Positions 12,501-24,320 of a stretch of 64,000 nucleotides of DNA are shown in pieces. The notes under the pieces were generated by a model. It saw only the letters and a list, made by a program, of their open reading frames with translations. It did not search any database and was not told where the DNA came from. The position numbers were made by a program, and so were the translations under genes. Source of the stretch: Metallyticus violacea (Eukaryota; Arthropoda; Insecta; Mantodea; Metallyticidae); contig CM060846.1 in NCBI GenBank assembly GCA_030762175.1, positions 185,806,041-185,870,040 on the forward strand, written 5' to 3'. The first letter of the stretch is position 1. Each line of letters begins with the position of its first letter.

Positions 12501-13803
12501 GACCATATAATTAGCAAAAACTGTTAATAAATATCAAGGGAACACTTTTAAAAATAATTGTTCATCTATTTAAAATGTACAGGTTTCAATTCTTACCACA
12601 ATTTTCTGTAGAATAGATGTTGGTAATCTTGCACATTTTCTCAAAGGTAATAGAATGTGGAGTGTATGCCCCCACAGTCTTGTGCATTCAATAACCTTTT
12701 AAAAACTTCATGGGGAATCAGAGAGGCCCTAGATGTGTTCAACCATGACATTCTACCTAAAAATACCTGGAATGTCAATCACACTATGACCATATGATAA
12801 AACCAAATTTATGAGATAACATGATATCCATAAGTCACATTCGAAACTTGACTTCAACATGAAGATGTAAACCCACATACAATAATGCTCTTGGACATAT
12901 GAAGTATTTAGATCTGCACATCACAAAAGGCACATCTTTCCAGCATCAAATTTATTAGGGTTAACACTATTCTTACAAAACATTCTTCCCATTCAGAATT
13001 TGTCCCTTTAAAAGTGAAATAATAACAGATCATCTTTTTATTTCAGAAAACATCATGAATCACAATAGAAAACGGATACGACAATCACAGGTAGGATGAA
13101 TTTCAAATTGCAGTACAATCCCAAAACCATTTGAGTCTGGCTAAAATAAGAAAACTTTTTTCAGTTAACTATAACTTCTTTCATGATGTCATGCCAAGAG
13201 GAGGAGTAGAACATGCCTATTTTAGTATGTAATTTTAAAATTTACATTTTAAAATAAATAAATTTGCAAAATTTTATCTGCATTTTCTTTGAAACAACTT
13301 GAATACTTCAATCATTCCATTCATTCAAGCATTTGGCATAACTGTTTGAACCATATGGCAGTTGTTGGTAATTTTATTGAAAATTACAAAATTAGCTGCT
13401 GCTGGTTTTACTGCCATGTGTTGAGACCTGTCTTGATGGATTTGAATAGACAATGTCAAAGCTTTTCTTGCTCATAGCACATGGGAAGAAATACCATCCC
13501 TATACTGATTGTTCATAATAGCTATTGTGTATTCATAATTGCATATAAAAATTTTATTAAAATTATTCTGAAGAACCAGATACATCTATAGAACTTTTGC
13601 ACATATTCTTCTTTCAATGTAGCCTTTTTTTTACTAGTTGAATAATGGTCTTTGGTCATAGCAAACACAGAATAGTTTATTGTGACATTATGTATACCAT
13701 ATTACTATATTTCACTGTGAAAATCCCAAATACAAAATAAACTACAGAATAGTTAAATATAACATTTAATTTCCTGTCAGAATCAACACAGTGAAGCGAC
13801 TGT
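12501..13803. other. Intergenic stretch, one weak exon candidate
   Basis: No gene or mobile element recognised. One place looks like a very short exon: a pyrimidine-rich tract with CAG ending at 13046, 44 bases, then GTAGGA at 13091. The frame NIMNHNRKRIRQSQ is open across it, but 44 bases are too few to judge. Confidence 0.35.
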
Positions 13804-13964
13804 TATGTTCTTAATTACCTAGTGAGTCGATTTAATAATTTTATGCTCCACTTACTGTTGAATTATGCAAAACTGGTTTCGCAGGCTTTTGCCTGCATCC
13901 TCAGTTTCAACAGTAAGTAGAGCATAAGATTATTAAATCGACTCACTAGGTAACTAAGAACATA
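13804..13964. repeat. Foldback element (59-bp inverted arms, 43-bp loop)
   Basis: The left arm 13804-13862 and right arm 13906-13964 are reverse complements with only a few mismatches. The loop holds a second small hairpin (GCAGGC-TTTT-GCCTGC, 13881-13896) and a CATCCTCAG end. This resembles the small foldback or MITE-like repeats common in insect genomes. I see no clear target duplication. Confidence 0.85.
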
Positions 13965-16900
13965 CAGAATAATTAGTTTTTCCTCTTACATCACTAAAAT
14001 CTTTCTCCAACCAACAATGCTGAGGACCTGGGATGTTAAAGAGCATCAATAAATAAATAAATATATATCCTACCAACAAGCAGGAATTTAATAAAGAATG
14101 AGATTATTCATATATTCATATTTTTGGGAACTCATGCTACGCTATGCTATGCTACACTGAATACTTATACATCTTCCAAGGATTGCTACAAAAAAATGCT
14201 GCAAGACAGTTGCACACCCAAATTCATACTAAGAATGCTTATATGATTGTGAGGCTTAGCATTTATGGAGGTAAGATGGGGCATTGCCGTTCTCCACTGG
14301 ATATTATATTTTTTATAATATAAAATAAAATATAAAATTCCCAACCATTATGAGCAACTGCATCTTTGTATATAGACATTAAAATTAAACATGTGCATGA
14401 TAACTAAAGCATTCTGGAAATAAGGAGTAATTGAATGTTTAGCATATTACTGATAATAGTTTAGAAAATTCTTCTTTTATTAAATGAGATATTCAGGTAA
14501 AAATAATGGTAACTGACCTTTTGCAGTATTTGGGGAAATGGGTTATGAATATTTACAAAAATAATTAAGTCATACTGTAAGCTTTATGCAGTCGTTTCTT
14601 TTAAAGTACATTGAAATTAATATAGAATAAATAAAATATGTATAATAAATGTTTAATTTTTTTTTAATCTACCTGTGACAATTTTATAAACCTATTGGAA
14701 GTACTATAAGCAGATAGCATTATTGACTTGTATAAATATATATAAAAATATGCAGAGGACTGCAATTTCAGAAAATGTACAATCAGATGTTTTCACGGAA
14801 TATTGAACATATTTTAAATGACAAAATTCCAAGATCTTACATAGCCATACAATATTAGTAACATCTGCACCATTAAATACTTACATTTTTAAGAATATAG
14901 CAAATATATTAGTTTGGCATGCTCTATTCCTATAACTGCTAATCATTGTTATAAATTAACTTATTTACATTCATTAATTTCATGTTTTCAAAGCCCTGAA
15001 AAAGTTCTGGTAGATGATGCATTGTTCCTTATACTTATAAAAACATAATTCTACTATGTAATTCATTATCATATATTTTTCTGGACTCTTTTTGCTTGAG
15101 TAATGGTTAATGTAAGTTGGAAGTTATTTTATGTTGTTCTCCACAATGTAAAGTTATTCATCGCTATACTTTCTTGGATGACTTTCATGTTTTCCTGTCT
15201 TATCTGTCTATTTGAGTTGCACTACATTTCCTTAGTCTTGCTGCAGTGTTTTCAAAATGACTTCTATAATTTTGGAGTCTATGAATACTTAAAATGCCAG
15301 TTTAAATACTTTTACCTCTTCCCCTTCATAAGTTTGAGCAAAATATCATAATGTATATAGACTTTTAAATGGTGACTTCATTACGTTTTTCCTATATGTA
15401 GTCTCTACCAGCTTGAGGCAACCAAACAAATATGCATTTTCCAAATTTAAATGACCCAGTTCCCAAATTTCTGCCAAAATTTTATCTTCATAATGCTGAA
15501 TTATATTACTAAAACATTTAATTCACAGTTTGGTCCAACTTTTACAGATTCTACTTTTCTGCCCTTTGCTCTTTTCTTTGCTCAAAACAAGTTCCCATGC
15601 CTTTTCACCTGACATACACTTTGTGTACTCATGTGTTCATTTCTTTTCCTTCCTCTGGTGACAGTTCTGGCATTTTCCTGTGTACTTACTGCTTCCTTAG
15701 TCTGCTTTAAGAAGTTGTGTTCATAAATGATGGAACATGAGACAAAATCAACAAACCATTTTCTCCTCAATGCCATCCTACAGCAACAATGCATTGAATC
15801 TATATACTTTAGCATTGTATGTAAATAATGATAAATGAAATTAGGCTTCATTTTAGCTCAAAAGAGAAATTATTTATTCCGTTATATTAGAAACTAAAGG
15901 GGAAAATGTTGACACTTTGTCGGAATCAGTAGACATTAACAATTTTATGTTACTAAAATAAAATTTAATCATGGCATTAGTGTAAACATTGGTATCTACA
16001 GCAGATAACATTGTTTACATGCTGGTTTAATGTGTATACATCTTACCTCAGATTCGCTGTTTGATACAAAAGAAAAGTTATCAGATATAACAAGAACAGA
16101 GTCTGGACCCTTATTTGAGTCATCAAACTCACATTCACTGTTTGGAAGGCATTGGTTTGATATATCAGCATAATTTCATTCTATGTGTGAAAACACCTAC
16201 TCCCTTTCGGCAGCCATTTTGAAGTAGATAGCATCATTTATATGAAATTGGCGGTACACAAGGACATATTTAAGCAGGTGTGCCGGGGTTCAGACCCCCA
16301 CAAGGGTATTAGAACTTTAATAAATAAATAAAAAACAAATATAGATTTAAAATCAGTGAAAACGTTTATTCAAGCTTCTCTTCTTAGCTTCTTAACACAG
16401 TCTGCTGTCTTGCAGTTTCAAAGGCTGTGCATAAAAAAGAGCAATAAAAGTGAGCCATCACTCCGATTCAGCATGTGCCTGCCTTCACTTTCTTACATTC
16501 CTTATTTCCAAATATTCCATGTACCCAAGTCACGTGTGGAGGGTGAGCTACAGTCAGTTGATATTGACAATTCATGAGGAGCACCATGGGTTTGTTAATG
16601 GTTCAAGCCTTGGCAATGCAATAATAATACAGTACAGTACATTACACTACATACCGTGCATATACCATCTTAACTAGGATGATCGACTGTACACTTCAAC
16701 TGGCATACACGGATATTCACTTCCGGACTGACCATATCCGATACACATCACGTTATCTGCATTGCAGTAGTGGAGTTTCCTGTCCCCACTCCTCATGACG
16801 CACAATTACAGACACCAATATATTACTTCGTACAAAAAACGATTCGTAGGATCTAGCATTTCACTGTTACGTGGTATCCCACAACAATGTTAGCTTATAA

Positions 16901-17400
16901 TTTTCGGCTCTGCCGCTTACGGATCAAGGCTTCTGGTCTTAAATTGATACATTTGCTCTTCTCCATTATCCCTGAATGTTTAATCATCAGCTCGGATACA
17001 TGCTGTGTATTTTAGTATATTATTTTAAAAAATTTAAAATTTATTTTAAAATGTATATCATGTATATAGTGTTCTACAAGCAGTGTGTTAATCATGCAAA
17101 AGTTACATATCAACATTTAAAATATAAAGAACTTAAGGCTATGGCATAAGGCCGAATATGACCGAATTAAACTACACACTCTTATTGGCTCCAATATCTT
17201 TTATATATTTACAACAATTTTGCACACCATAATCCATATCTTGAGCTAAATGTTAATATTTATGTCAACAGATAGCTTAGGACGCTGAGAATGGTCTGCA
17301 AAATATTACAATTATAATCCTATGATTTGTTTCACTGTGAGAGTTCCATTTAGTACTTCAAGTTCAAATTAATAACTTGTGCTTGGTTTTCTTTAACAAG
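13965..17400. other. Intergenic stretch without recognisable gene
   Basis: Several open frames of 60-90 codons occur (for example 15103-15351 plus, hydrophobic; 15582-15851 minus, basic), but none shows a known motif or good splice context. At 16270-16345 a GGGGTTCAGACCCC stretch followed by TAAATAAATAAA could be the B box and tail of another tRNA-derived SINE, too short to be sure. Confidence 0.45.
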
Positions 17401-17664
17401 GTGTGCTGGCTTTGCAGAAATAGTTTTGCAGACATTAAGAAGTGCAAGAAAAAACCTTATGGTATTTCTAAGGTGAGCTTTATTGTACATGAGAGTAGAA
17501 TATGATTTAATTTAAGTATTGTATGACTGAGTTGCACTTCATATTTTCAACTTCACTTACCTGTGTATATCTATAGAGCATTTCTAAAGACAATTTTCTG
17601 CATCCGCGGTTTATTGTCAAAATGTGAAAAAATGGGAATAAAGAATTTGAATGATTAACGATCA

Positions 17665-18051
17665 TTGTTTAAAGGATTATCTATGGAGAAAATAATACTG
17701 AGTATGTTTAACACACGTTGGGTTTTGAATCAAATATTGGGTCTTCAATGGTATGAGAGTACATATGTGGCATTAGTAAATCAAGATTTTCGTATGGCAT
17801 ATATATGGAGGATGGGTGTGGGATGCAGGAAAATTTATGTGGGTTTAAAAATGTGTAATACAATTGTAAGCATACCTATGAAATCACTTCAGGCAGAAGA
17901 ATTGTTAGAAATGAAGAAAGCTGGCAAAGGAGGTTTGGCATTTGAAAAATTTTTAAATATTGGTTTTGATTGCAAAGTTACCAATAGAACATATTTTAAA
18001 ACAATGTCTAAGATTTCAAGAAATACACTTAGGGACAGCATGATGGAGTGA
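17665..18051 (+). pseudogene. Possible Mutator-like transposase domain fragment
   Basis: An open frame of 128 codons, unusually long for this DNA. The part from about residue 40 reads DFRMAYIWRMGVGCRKIYVG, LKMCNTIVSIPMKSL, then after a Lys/Gly-rich insert TYFKTMSKISRNTLRDSMME. The pattern of a basic, glycine-rich box, a cysteine-containing NxPxP-like box and a closing SMxEA helix resembles the conserved core of Mutator-like transposase-domain proteins found in many copies in arthropods. The match is by eye and partial: the expected prolines and phenylalanine-cysteine pair are not well kept. The frame has no upstream partner I could join to it and ends in consecutive stops. Alternatively it is a chance open frame or an exon of an unknown gene. 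Confidence 0.35.
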
Positions 18052-18239
18052 TAGTAATAAATAACAACAAGGAATGAAAAGATTATATTTTAGAAGGGGT
18101 TATAAGTCTTTAATTCTGACTAGAACAGAGGATATGAAGAAACAGTTTATAATAGTCAGAAATAAGATATAATATTCCGTTTTAATTATAGGCATCGGGT
18201 CTGCATGTACTAAAAACAGTTAAAATAAACATGTATTTG

Positions 18240-19640
18240 TGCTGTCAAAATCTTTAAAACATGCTCTATTATTTAAAAATTATGCAGTATACATTCACTA
18301 AAACTGTAAACTTCATGTTTATATTTTTTGGTGTTTAGAATGTCCATTCTTCCTTTGACATAATTCCAGTTGTAATTTGATTTGCAGTATACAATAATAG
18401 TTTTCCCCAAATGCTCAGGTATAAGATTATGGCATTTATTGGTTAACATAATTTTGAATGCTGAGATAGATCTTTCCACATCTACAGATATTATTGGGCA
18501 AAATTTGAAAGCACTTTCTAACCGGGGAAATTTCTTCAGAAAGCACTACATTTTTGCCTTGAAGATATTTATCCACAAAACCTAAGACTTTGTAAGGATT
18601 TCTATCCTAAACCACGTACAATCAACTGCTTAATTTTCCTGCTTACTTCCAAAGAGTATTCTTAAATTTATTCTGAACTTTATTGAAAATGGATTAATGA
18701 CTGTAAAAACAAATTTTTTGAGTATTTTGTGGCTTCAACTATAACTGTAAAATGTGCCTTGATTAAAACCAAGTTTCTCTGCATATAGCCAGTATTAAAA
18801 ATATTGTAAAAACTTTGAATTGACAAAGCATCATTTGGATTCAGTATGCTGACGAATCATTTAGCAGCATTGAAATTATCTGAACAGAGGAGAGCAGCCC
18901 TAATCCATTTACTCAAATGAATATGTACCTGCTCTTGGTGTTATGGGATGTCTGGTATTTAATGTGTGTAAGCACTAATGCTGGATGGGGTTTTAACAAA
19001 TACCTTCTTGGTGATAGATATTAAACTGTTCACACCAGGAAAACATTCCTTTATGGTTTCCGCTACTATTAGAAGTGCACCCAAATACACATGATATGAA
19101 TAATTAGGGAGAATATACTTTTCAACTGAAGCAGCTTTTAATATGTAAGTTGCAGTATCTGAAATACGTGCTTACTGCCTCCTTCTAACCAAAGAAATTT
19201 CAGAGCATCATTGACAAAGTGAGCAATACCAGAATGATTTTTCTTTCTTTCTAAAGCCATACGAGCATTCAAGTGCAGTTTTCCTGGCTCATCCTCACAT
19301 AGTTTCATTGCAAGAAAATTTGCCACATGACTGCCACGTAAATCTGTAGCTTCATCTACTATCCCATACAAGAGAGTGCTTTAAATGATCCCAAATTTCT
19401 AAAATTTCAATGAGTAACTGCTGCCTAGATAACTTTTTCTCAGCGTAAATTCATCAGAAATGGCATTTTTATAACATTATTTTTCCAAGAAATTGCAAAA
19501 CTTGTGGTTACTGAGTGAATTCCACGGTATGTTTCTGACTGTAAGCGCTTCACACAAATCAATGGAAAATTAATTCTTCAAGAAGTTGATGGAATTTAGG
19601 TCAGTAATGCTAGTTTCCATCTATTTTTTTCTATGCTTAT
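18240..19640 (-). mobile_element. hAT-type transposase relic A
   Basis: On the minus strand, 19371-19138 encodes GIVDEATDLRGSHVANF, then KLCEDEPGKLHL and GIAHFVNDALKFLW. These correspond to the DEATD catalytic-region segment of a hAT-like transposase family common in arthropods. Farther downstream 18590-18273 encodes KFCPIISVDVERSISAFK followed by HNLIPEHLGKTIIVYC, the C-terminal dimerisation region with its DVERSFS-type signature. The expected middle part between them is poorly legible and frames are interrupted by stops. Length (about 1.4 kb) fits a degraded, nearly complete coding region. Terminal inverted repeats were not found. A second relic of the same family lies at 45865-47265. Confidence 0.75.
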
Positions 19641-21108
19641 ATAGAATGTACTGAGTTAACTGAAATGTTTTAAGAACTGTTAATTGTTTATTGCACGTGA
19701 CACAGTAAATAACTATTATCTATACTGAAATATGACTATGCATTCTGTAAAACAATGTTTTAAATATTAACTTCTAGACAACTTTTCTTTTGGCATTATA
19801 ATATGACCTTTACCTCTCAGATTAATGCCTTACAGCAAATTGAACATCCTCAGATAAGCACAACAGTTTTGAGCTGCATGGTGATGCAAAATAGATGAGG
19901 AAAATGGAATGCGGAATTACCCAGTAGCATCATGTAATTTTCTTGTAACTGCATTGGAGAGGCTCCTTATGAATGTCTCTACAGTAAGGATTTTATTATT
20001 GTGTCACTGAAATGATTAAATATTAATTTTAAAGTTAAAGATTTAAAAATATTTATATTATATTATATTCTCAAAGGAATAATGATGAAATATGCAGCAA
20101 CTCAGAAATATGTAATCATATGCACTATAACATTTTACATACAAGTACAGAAGAATATGAACCATATTATTTAAAAATTGTTAATTGGAGCAAAAGATTA
20201 TTAGTTTGACTGAATCAGAAAATGATCTTAATATATGAAACGTTATGCTTAACTTAATCCCATATCAAGAGAAAAAGCAAACTATATATGCATTTACATA
20301 CAAATTAGATGTTTCGCAATAACATAAGAAAAGATAAAGGGGTAATTGTAAAAGAAAAAATATACATATATATATGTATATGTGCAATGAAAGATAGGTT
20401 ACTGACGCTCATAGAAGAGACTTGTAATGCAAAGAATTAATGCTCATAGAAAATCAGTTAATTAAAATGTGTGCTCTATTTTCTGCAAATCTGAAGATGA
20501 TATGCACATTTATTTGACTTTAAGAGTAAAAAAAAAGCTTAAAATTCAGAAAAATGGTGACATTATAAATATTTACATTTAGAGTACATAAAGCTGTCTG
20601 TAACAGTTTACAATACACAGAAAAAGAAAGGAAATGGTGCATTAAAAGAAAGGAAGTGAGTCATAAAATACACTTCAAGAAATGAATGAAAGAAATTTAG
20701 AATCATGGTTGGAGGGATAATTAAAGTGAAAAAGCAAACAAAAACAAACACCAAGCCAAATGAACCAAAACAAAAACACATTATGCTTGATCATAATTTG
20801 TAGGAGAGTAGTAATTATTCTTTGGGTGAGAATTTTAAAGGTTTGATGAGCATTGGATAGTGTTTTATTTTATAATACAATTGGTATATGGCATTAATAT
20901 TTTTATCTCTACCGAAAAAAATATTTTGGCCAAAACTCTTATACATCTTTTGTTTTTAACTTAAACTAACTTTCTGAATTTATGTGATTAGTACATTGAC
21001 AATAAGTCAATTCAAAATATGGTCTTAATAAGAATAATATTTTCTTTTGTATATGAATAAGTGCTACTAAATAATTTCATAGTTTATTACATGCATATGG
21101 CTTAGTCA
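19641..21108. other. AT-rich intergenic stretch
   Basis: Nothing coding recognised. A short palindromic ATACATATATATATGTAT lies near 20365. The last bases before 21152 are the candidate intron end of the repeat gene. Confidence 0.5.
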
Positions 21109-21151
21109 TCAGCAAATTAAATTTTAAACTACACTTTGTTACTTCTTTCAG

Positions 21152-21265
21152 AAGAATTTGTCAACAACAGAAATTGCAGGGGATTATAAGCTGACAATTT
21201 CGCCAGTGGTAATTTTGAATAGGATACCTGAGAATCATTTTGAAGAACATCAAAAAAAGAGAGAG
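21152..21265 (+). CDS. Candidate phase-0 exon, copy 1, of the repeat gene
   Basis: A pyrimidine-rich ACTTCTTTCAG acceptor is followed by 114 open bases (38 codons) and an ideal donor, GAG|GTAAGTG. The frame starts and ends in phase 0 and reads KNLSTTEIAGDYKLTISPV, then VILNRIPENHFEEHQKKRE. The same exon recurs at 27022-27135 and 29256-29369 with the reading frame kept, and flanking sequence is also similar (about 21110-21495). A phase-0 donor here is compatible with the phase-0 acceptor at 31659, giving a join of HQKKRE to QKRLHEQEEK of the large exon. I recognise no protein family. Function unknown; expression not shown. Confidence 0.55.
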
Positions 21266-21689
21266 GTAAGTGCAAATTTTGGTATTACCTCATCTACTTT
21301 GGTAATCATTTTCTCTCTCAATGAAATAAATGCATCAATGAAATGAAGAATGATGTGCATTCTAATAAACAAAGATTATTTCTCACTTAGTCACTAATTA
21401 AGATAGTATAATTGATAAAGCTGGACATAGCGTTTAAATCTTTGGAAATGGATAAGAAATTTATAGTCTATAAATGTTAATAATGTTATAGAGGTTAGAA
21501 ACTGTGAATTTGATAGATTATACGCATAAAGAATTTGGTGTTGGTTCACACTACACTTCACTAGCTCATTAATTTATCAGAACATGTTTCAAGAGCATTC
21601 ACTCTAATCTGCATCTGAGGACCTACTCAGTATTGAAAGGAGACGATGTCACCTCTGTTCATTTCAGTATACTCCAAAATAGGCAGTCC

Positions 21690-22430
21690 AGTGTTCGTAT
21701 GCCAAGACTCAAACCACAATGCTTATTCTTTAAAATGAAAATCTTTTACCATATTGCTCATTCCCTAAGATTTTGGTAGCTTTCCACTGATTGGTTACTT
21801 TTGTAATGTTATGATCTTAAGTTCAAAAATAATCTGTAACTGCTGATTTATCCATATGTATATATATATATATATATATATATTTCATTTTGAAAGAACA
21901 CTTAGGACAATGAAGAGTTCTCTTCATTGTACTTAAATTCATTCATGGTATTGTTAAACTGTTTAGGATTGCATGTTTATACACTGTGGGACTGAAGCTA
22001 GTTGCACTTATGTAATTATCTATGTCTTTCGTTTTGTATATTCAAAATTTCAAACTTTTGCCTGTTCTTATGTTCTGTATGTCAAAGAAAGGATTCATGT
22101 TGTTTTGTTTTGTTTCAGACATGAACATAATTTTGTGTATTTTGTAGTTTAACAATTTCAAAGTATCATCAAGTGTTTCTTATTAAGCACCTCAAAGATA
22201 TCATTAACATATCTGTGCGACACATTAAAAATGTAATTACTCTCAAACTTCTGAAAATTTCCAAAATATCTGGACAAGTGATTCAGACAATTGGAAGGAT
22301 GTTATATTTCTTGAGTTGTTTATTGGTCTTGTGGTATTTCTTGGTTTGTGTAATTTTGATAGGCTGTGCATCCTTTAGGCTGTTTCTTAAAAAGGCCTTT
22401 GAAACTGGGAATATTGGGGGAAGAAAACTA
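21690..22430 (-). mobile_element. PLE reverse-transcriptase/endonuclease fragment, internally deleted
   Basis: The minus strand (22290 downward) reads HRYVNDIFEVLNKKHL, a variant of the RYVDD catalytic box, then a KTKDIDNYISATSFSPTVYK block equivalent to YRKPTHTDRYLH. Past the (TA)n at 21857 comes MDKSAVTDYF, the endonuclease-domain block. The linker between them is missing. It is related to 8770-9720 and lies opposite the plus-strand tail at 22430-22650, repeating the divergent arrangement of the 8-11 kb region. Confidence 0.72.
21857..21884. repeat. (TA)n microsatellite inside a PLE relic
   Basis: Uninterrupted TA dinucleotides at the point where the PLE linker is missing. Confidence 0.9.
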
Positions 22431-22650
22431 TCAAAAATTGAGAGAAAGGTTAGGAACTTCAAGATCCCAACAGAACATATATTAATCCAAACATTCATAA
22501 AATGTCCAAGAAATCTATACAAAATCCATACAAATTTCAATGAATGTAGAAATCCATTCATAGCTGGTGATGCAGGCAGTTGTCTGTGAAACATGTACCA
22601 AATAACTTAATGTAAGAGCATAAGGGCATTAAATCATCTGACCAGCTAAT
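22430..22650 (+). mobile_element. PLE 3'-end fragment
   Basis: Colinear with 10640-10830: KVRNFKIPTEHI corresponds to KDNLRNFMIPQKT, and both end with a related GTNTGTGNAACATGTNCNAAATAA-type segment. Only the last part of the endonuclease end remains. Confidence 0.6.
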
Positions 22651-22847
22651 TATCCATAAGTTACTTCATTGTATTAGTTCAGCCACAAAGTCAGTCTTAA
22701 AATTGATTTTTAAGTAATTTGTTAATCATCAGTCTTGAGCATTTTGTATCATATTTCTACACTTCTATTTTCTACATGATCGCAAGCATCCAACTATACA
22801 TATAACATCACTTTATTTAACTCTTTATAAATGTGCTAGTACTGGTG

Positions 22848-23050
22848 ATACATGAAATGAAATGCTAAATTGGAAAAATATTTTTGTAAATAAGGAAACA
22901 CCCTAGGTCCATGTTAAGGGTACATCCCCGGCACTTGCAATGCATGAGGACTGAGGAAAACCTAGGGAAAATATCAGTAACTGAAGACATCCTTTAGAAA
23001 TTGGAACATCAGACCTACTGCTCAGAAGTCCATGTTTAACAACCTCAGGT
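22848..23050 (-). mobile_element. SINE copy, inverted, partial
   Basis: The reverse complement has GTTTTCCTCAGTCCTCATG, the GCAAGTGCCGGGGATGTAC block and the CATTTCATTTCATGTATCAC tail. Its position relative to the flanking duplicated block equals that of the SINE at 11889-12165, so it was probably already present before that block was duplicated. Confidence 0.68.
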
Positions 23051-23078
23051 ACTCAGAACCGTAAATAGTATAACTCTT

Positions 23079-23914
23079 ACACTTATGTAATCAGAATACA
23101 AGAGAGAATATCAACAGATAATAAAGACACCTACAACCAATGGTTTCAACAAGGACACAGTAACAAAAATTATCAATAAATTAAAAAGACAAAAAAGAAT
23201 AAGGGAAGTTTCCACATTGAAAAACATCAAAGAGGAATACAAATTTAAAAGTTTTACATACCATCCGATTTACCACAACAAATTCAAGAAGATTTTCAAA
23301 GAACATGGGATAATCTTAGCCCCGAAGAACAAATATAGTATTAAGAACTTAGTAGGATGCACATTAAAGGAATCCATACCAACAGAACAGAAATCAGGAA
23401 TTTACAAAATACAGTGTGCTGATTGTGAACAAAAGTACATAGGAAAAACAAAGAGAAATTTGAAAATTTGAAAGAAAGAACACTTCAGAAATATTCGGTA
23501 CAAATAAGTTGATAAATCAGCAGTTGCAGCTCACTTTTGGAACAGGAATCATGAAATAAAACCAGAGATTAAATTGGTAAAAAATCTTCACAACCCAATA
23601 GAGTTATCCACTTGGGAAAGAATTTTCATATTAAAGAACAAAGAAAACTTAATGAATTTTGAATTTCCTCCATTTGACGAACTCAGCTAGTTCATCCTTC
23701 AATCACCAGATGACACCACAAGAACATCCAGATATCCAGCCACCAGTTCGAGAAACAACAGTACGGCCAAAAACTGAAGATGGAAGAGACCTTCTTCCGA
23801 AACTAGTCTTAGTTTATAAAAATAAGTGGAGTTTTAGCATAAGCAAATTGATTATATAAGTGTAGGATTTATCCACTCCATTGTCAACAGCTTCTTCGTA
23901 AGTACAATATAATT
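23079..23914 (+). mobile_element. 5'-truncated Penelope-like element with 13-bp target duplication
   Basis: The insert is bounded by the identical 13-mer TAGTATAACTCTT at 23066-23078 and 23915-23927. The related duplicated block at 12166-12190 has this site uninterrupted. Coding content on the plus strand: linker with FNKDTVTKIINKLKRQKR and FTYHPIYHNKFKKIF, then the GIY-YIG nuclease SGIYKIQCADCEQKYIGKTKRN (split here only by normal reading), EHFRNI, DKSAVAAHFWNRNHEI, LSTWERIFILKNKEN and MNFEFPPFDELS. GIY and YIG are both intact, as are the paired cysteines of CADC. Two or three stops (about 23469, 23507, 23687) interrupt the frame. The reverse transcriptase is missing. It is the least decayed PLE end in the window and so among the youngest. 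Confidence 0.9.
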
Positions 23915-23927
23915 TAGTATAACTCTT

Positions 23928-24320
23928 GTTAGCCAGTCTCCTAATATTGGAAGATATTTATAATATAAGCAGTGAAGGGCATTTGATTTGGAGCCTATCT
24001 CTAAAATTTTTCATTAAATTCTTTAACTTCTTCATTAGCAAGTAAGTTTCCCAATGGAAGTGAAACAAATGTAATGCAGTTCTTTGGCGGCTAACAAATT
24101 TGGAAGGCATCATTTCGGAAGTTCTTTATTAAATTTGCTTTGCAAAATAGTTCACCCGTATATCTTACTCATATTTAATGACAATGTACTTGCAAATCAA
24201 TACTGCAGAGACACCGTCAATAAATCCAAGTGTTTGAATTATCATTTGTCATTCCTAACATGTTTTGTTTTACACTGTATCAAATTTATTTGCTACCTTT
24301 TGTATGGTCCTTCATAGACA
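23928..24320. repeat. Duplicate of 12166-12500, interrupted by the PLE
   Basis: Colinear with 12190-12500 through GGAAGATATTTATAATA, AGCAAGTAAGTTTC, TTTGCAAAATAG and TCAATAAATCCA. Together with the SINE at 22848-23050 it forms the second copy of the block. Confidence 0.68.

Noticed and set aside
13047..13090. 44-bp mini-exon with acceptor and GTAGGA donor
   Set aside because: Splice-like words are frequent in this AT-rich DNA and there are no neighbouring exons to join; not annotated as a gene.
16270..16345. B-box-like GGGGTTCAGACCCC, possible tRNA or SINE
   Set aside because: No cloverleaf can be built around it and no matching A box or second copy was found in the window.
22283..22594. 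103-codon minus-strand open frame
   Set aside because: Overlaps PLE pieces in both orientations; the recognisable protein words are in other frames.
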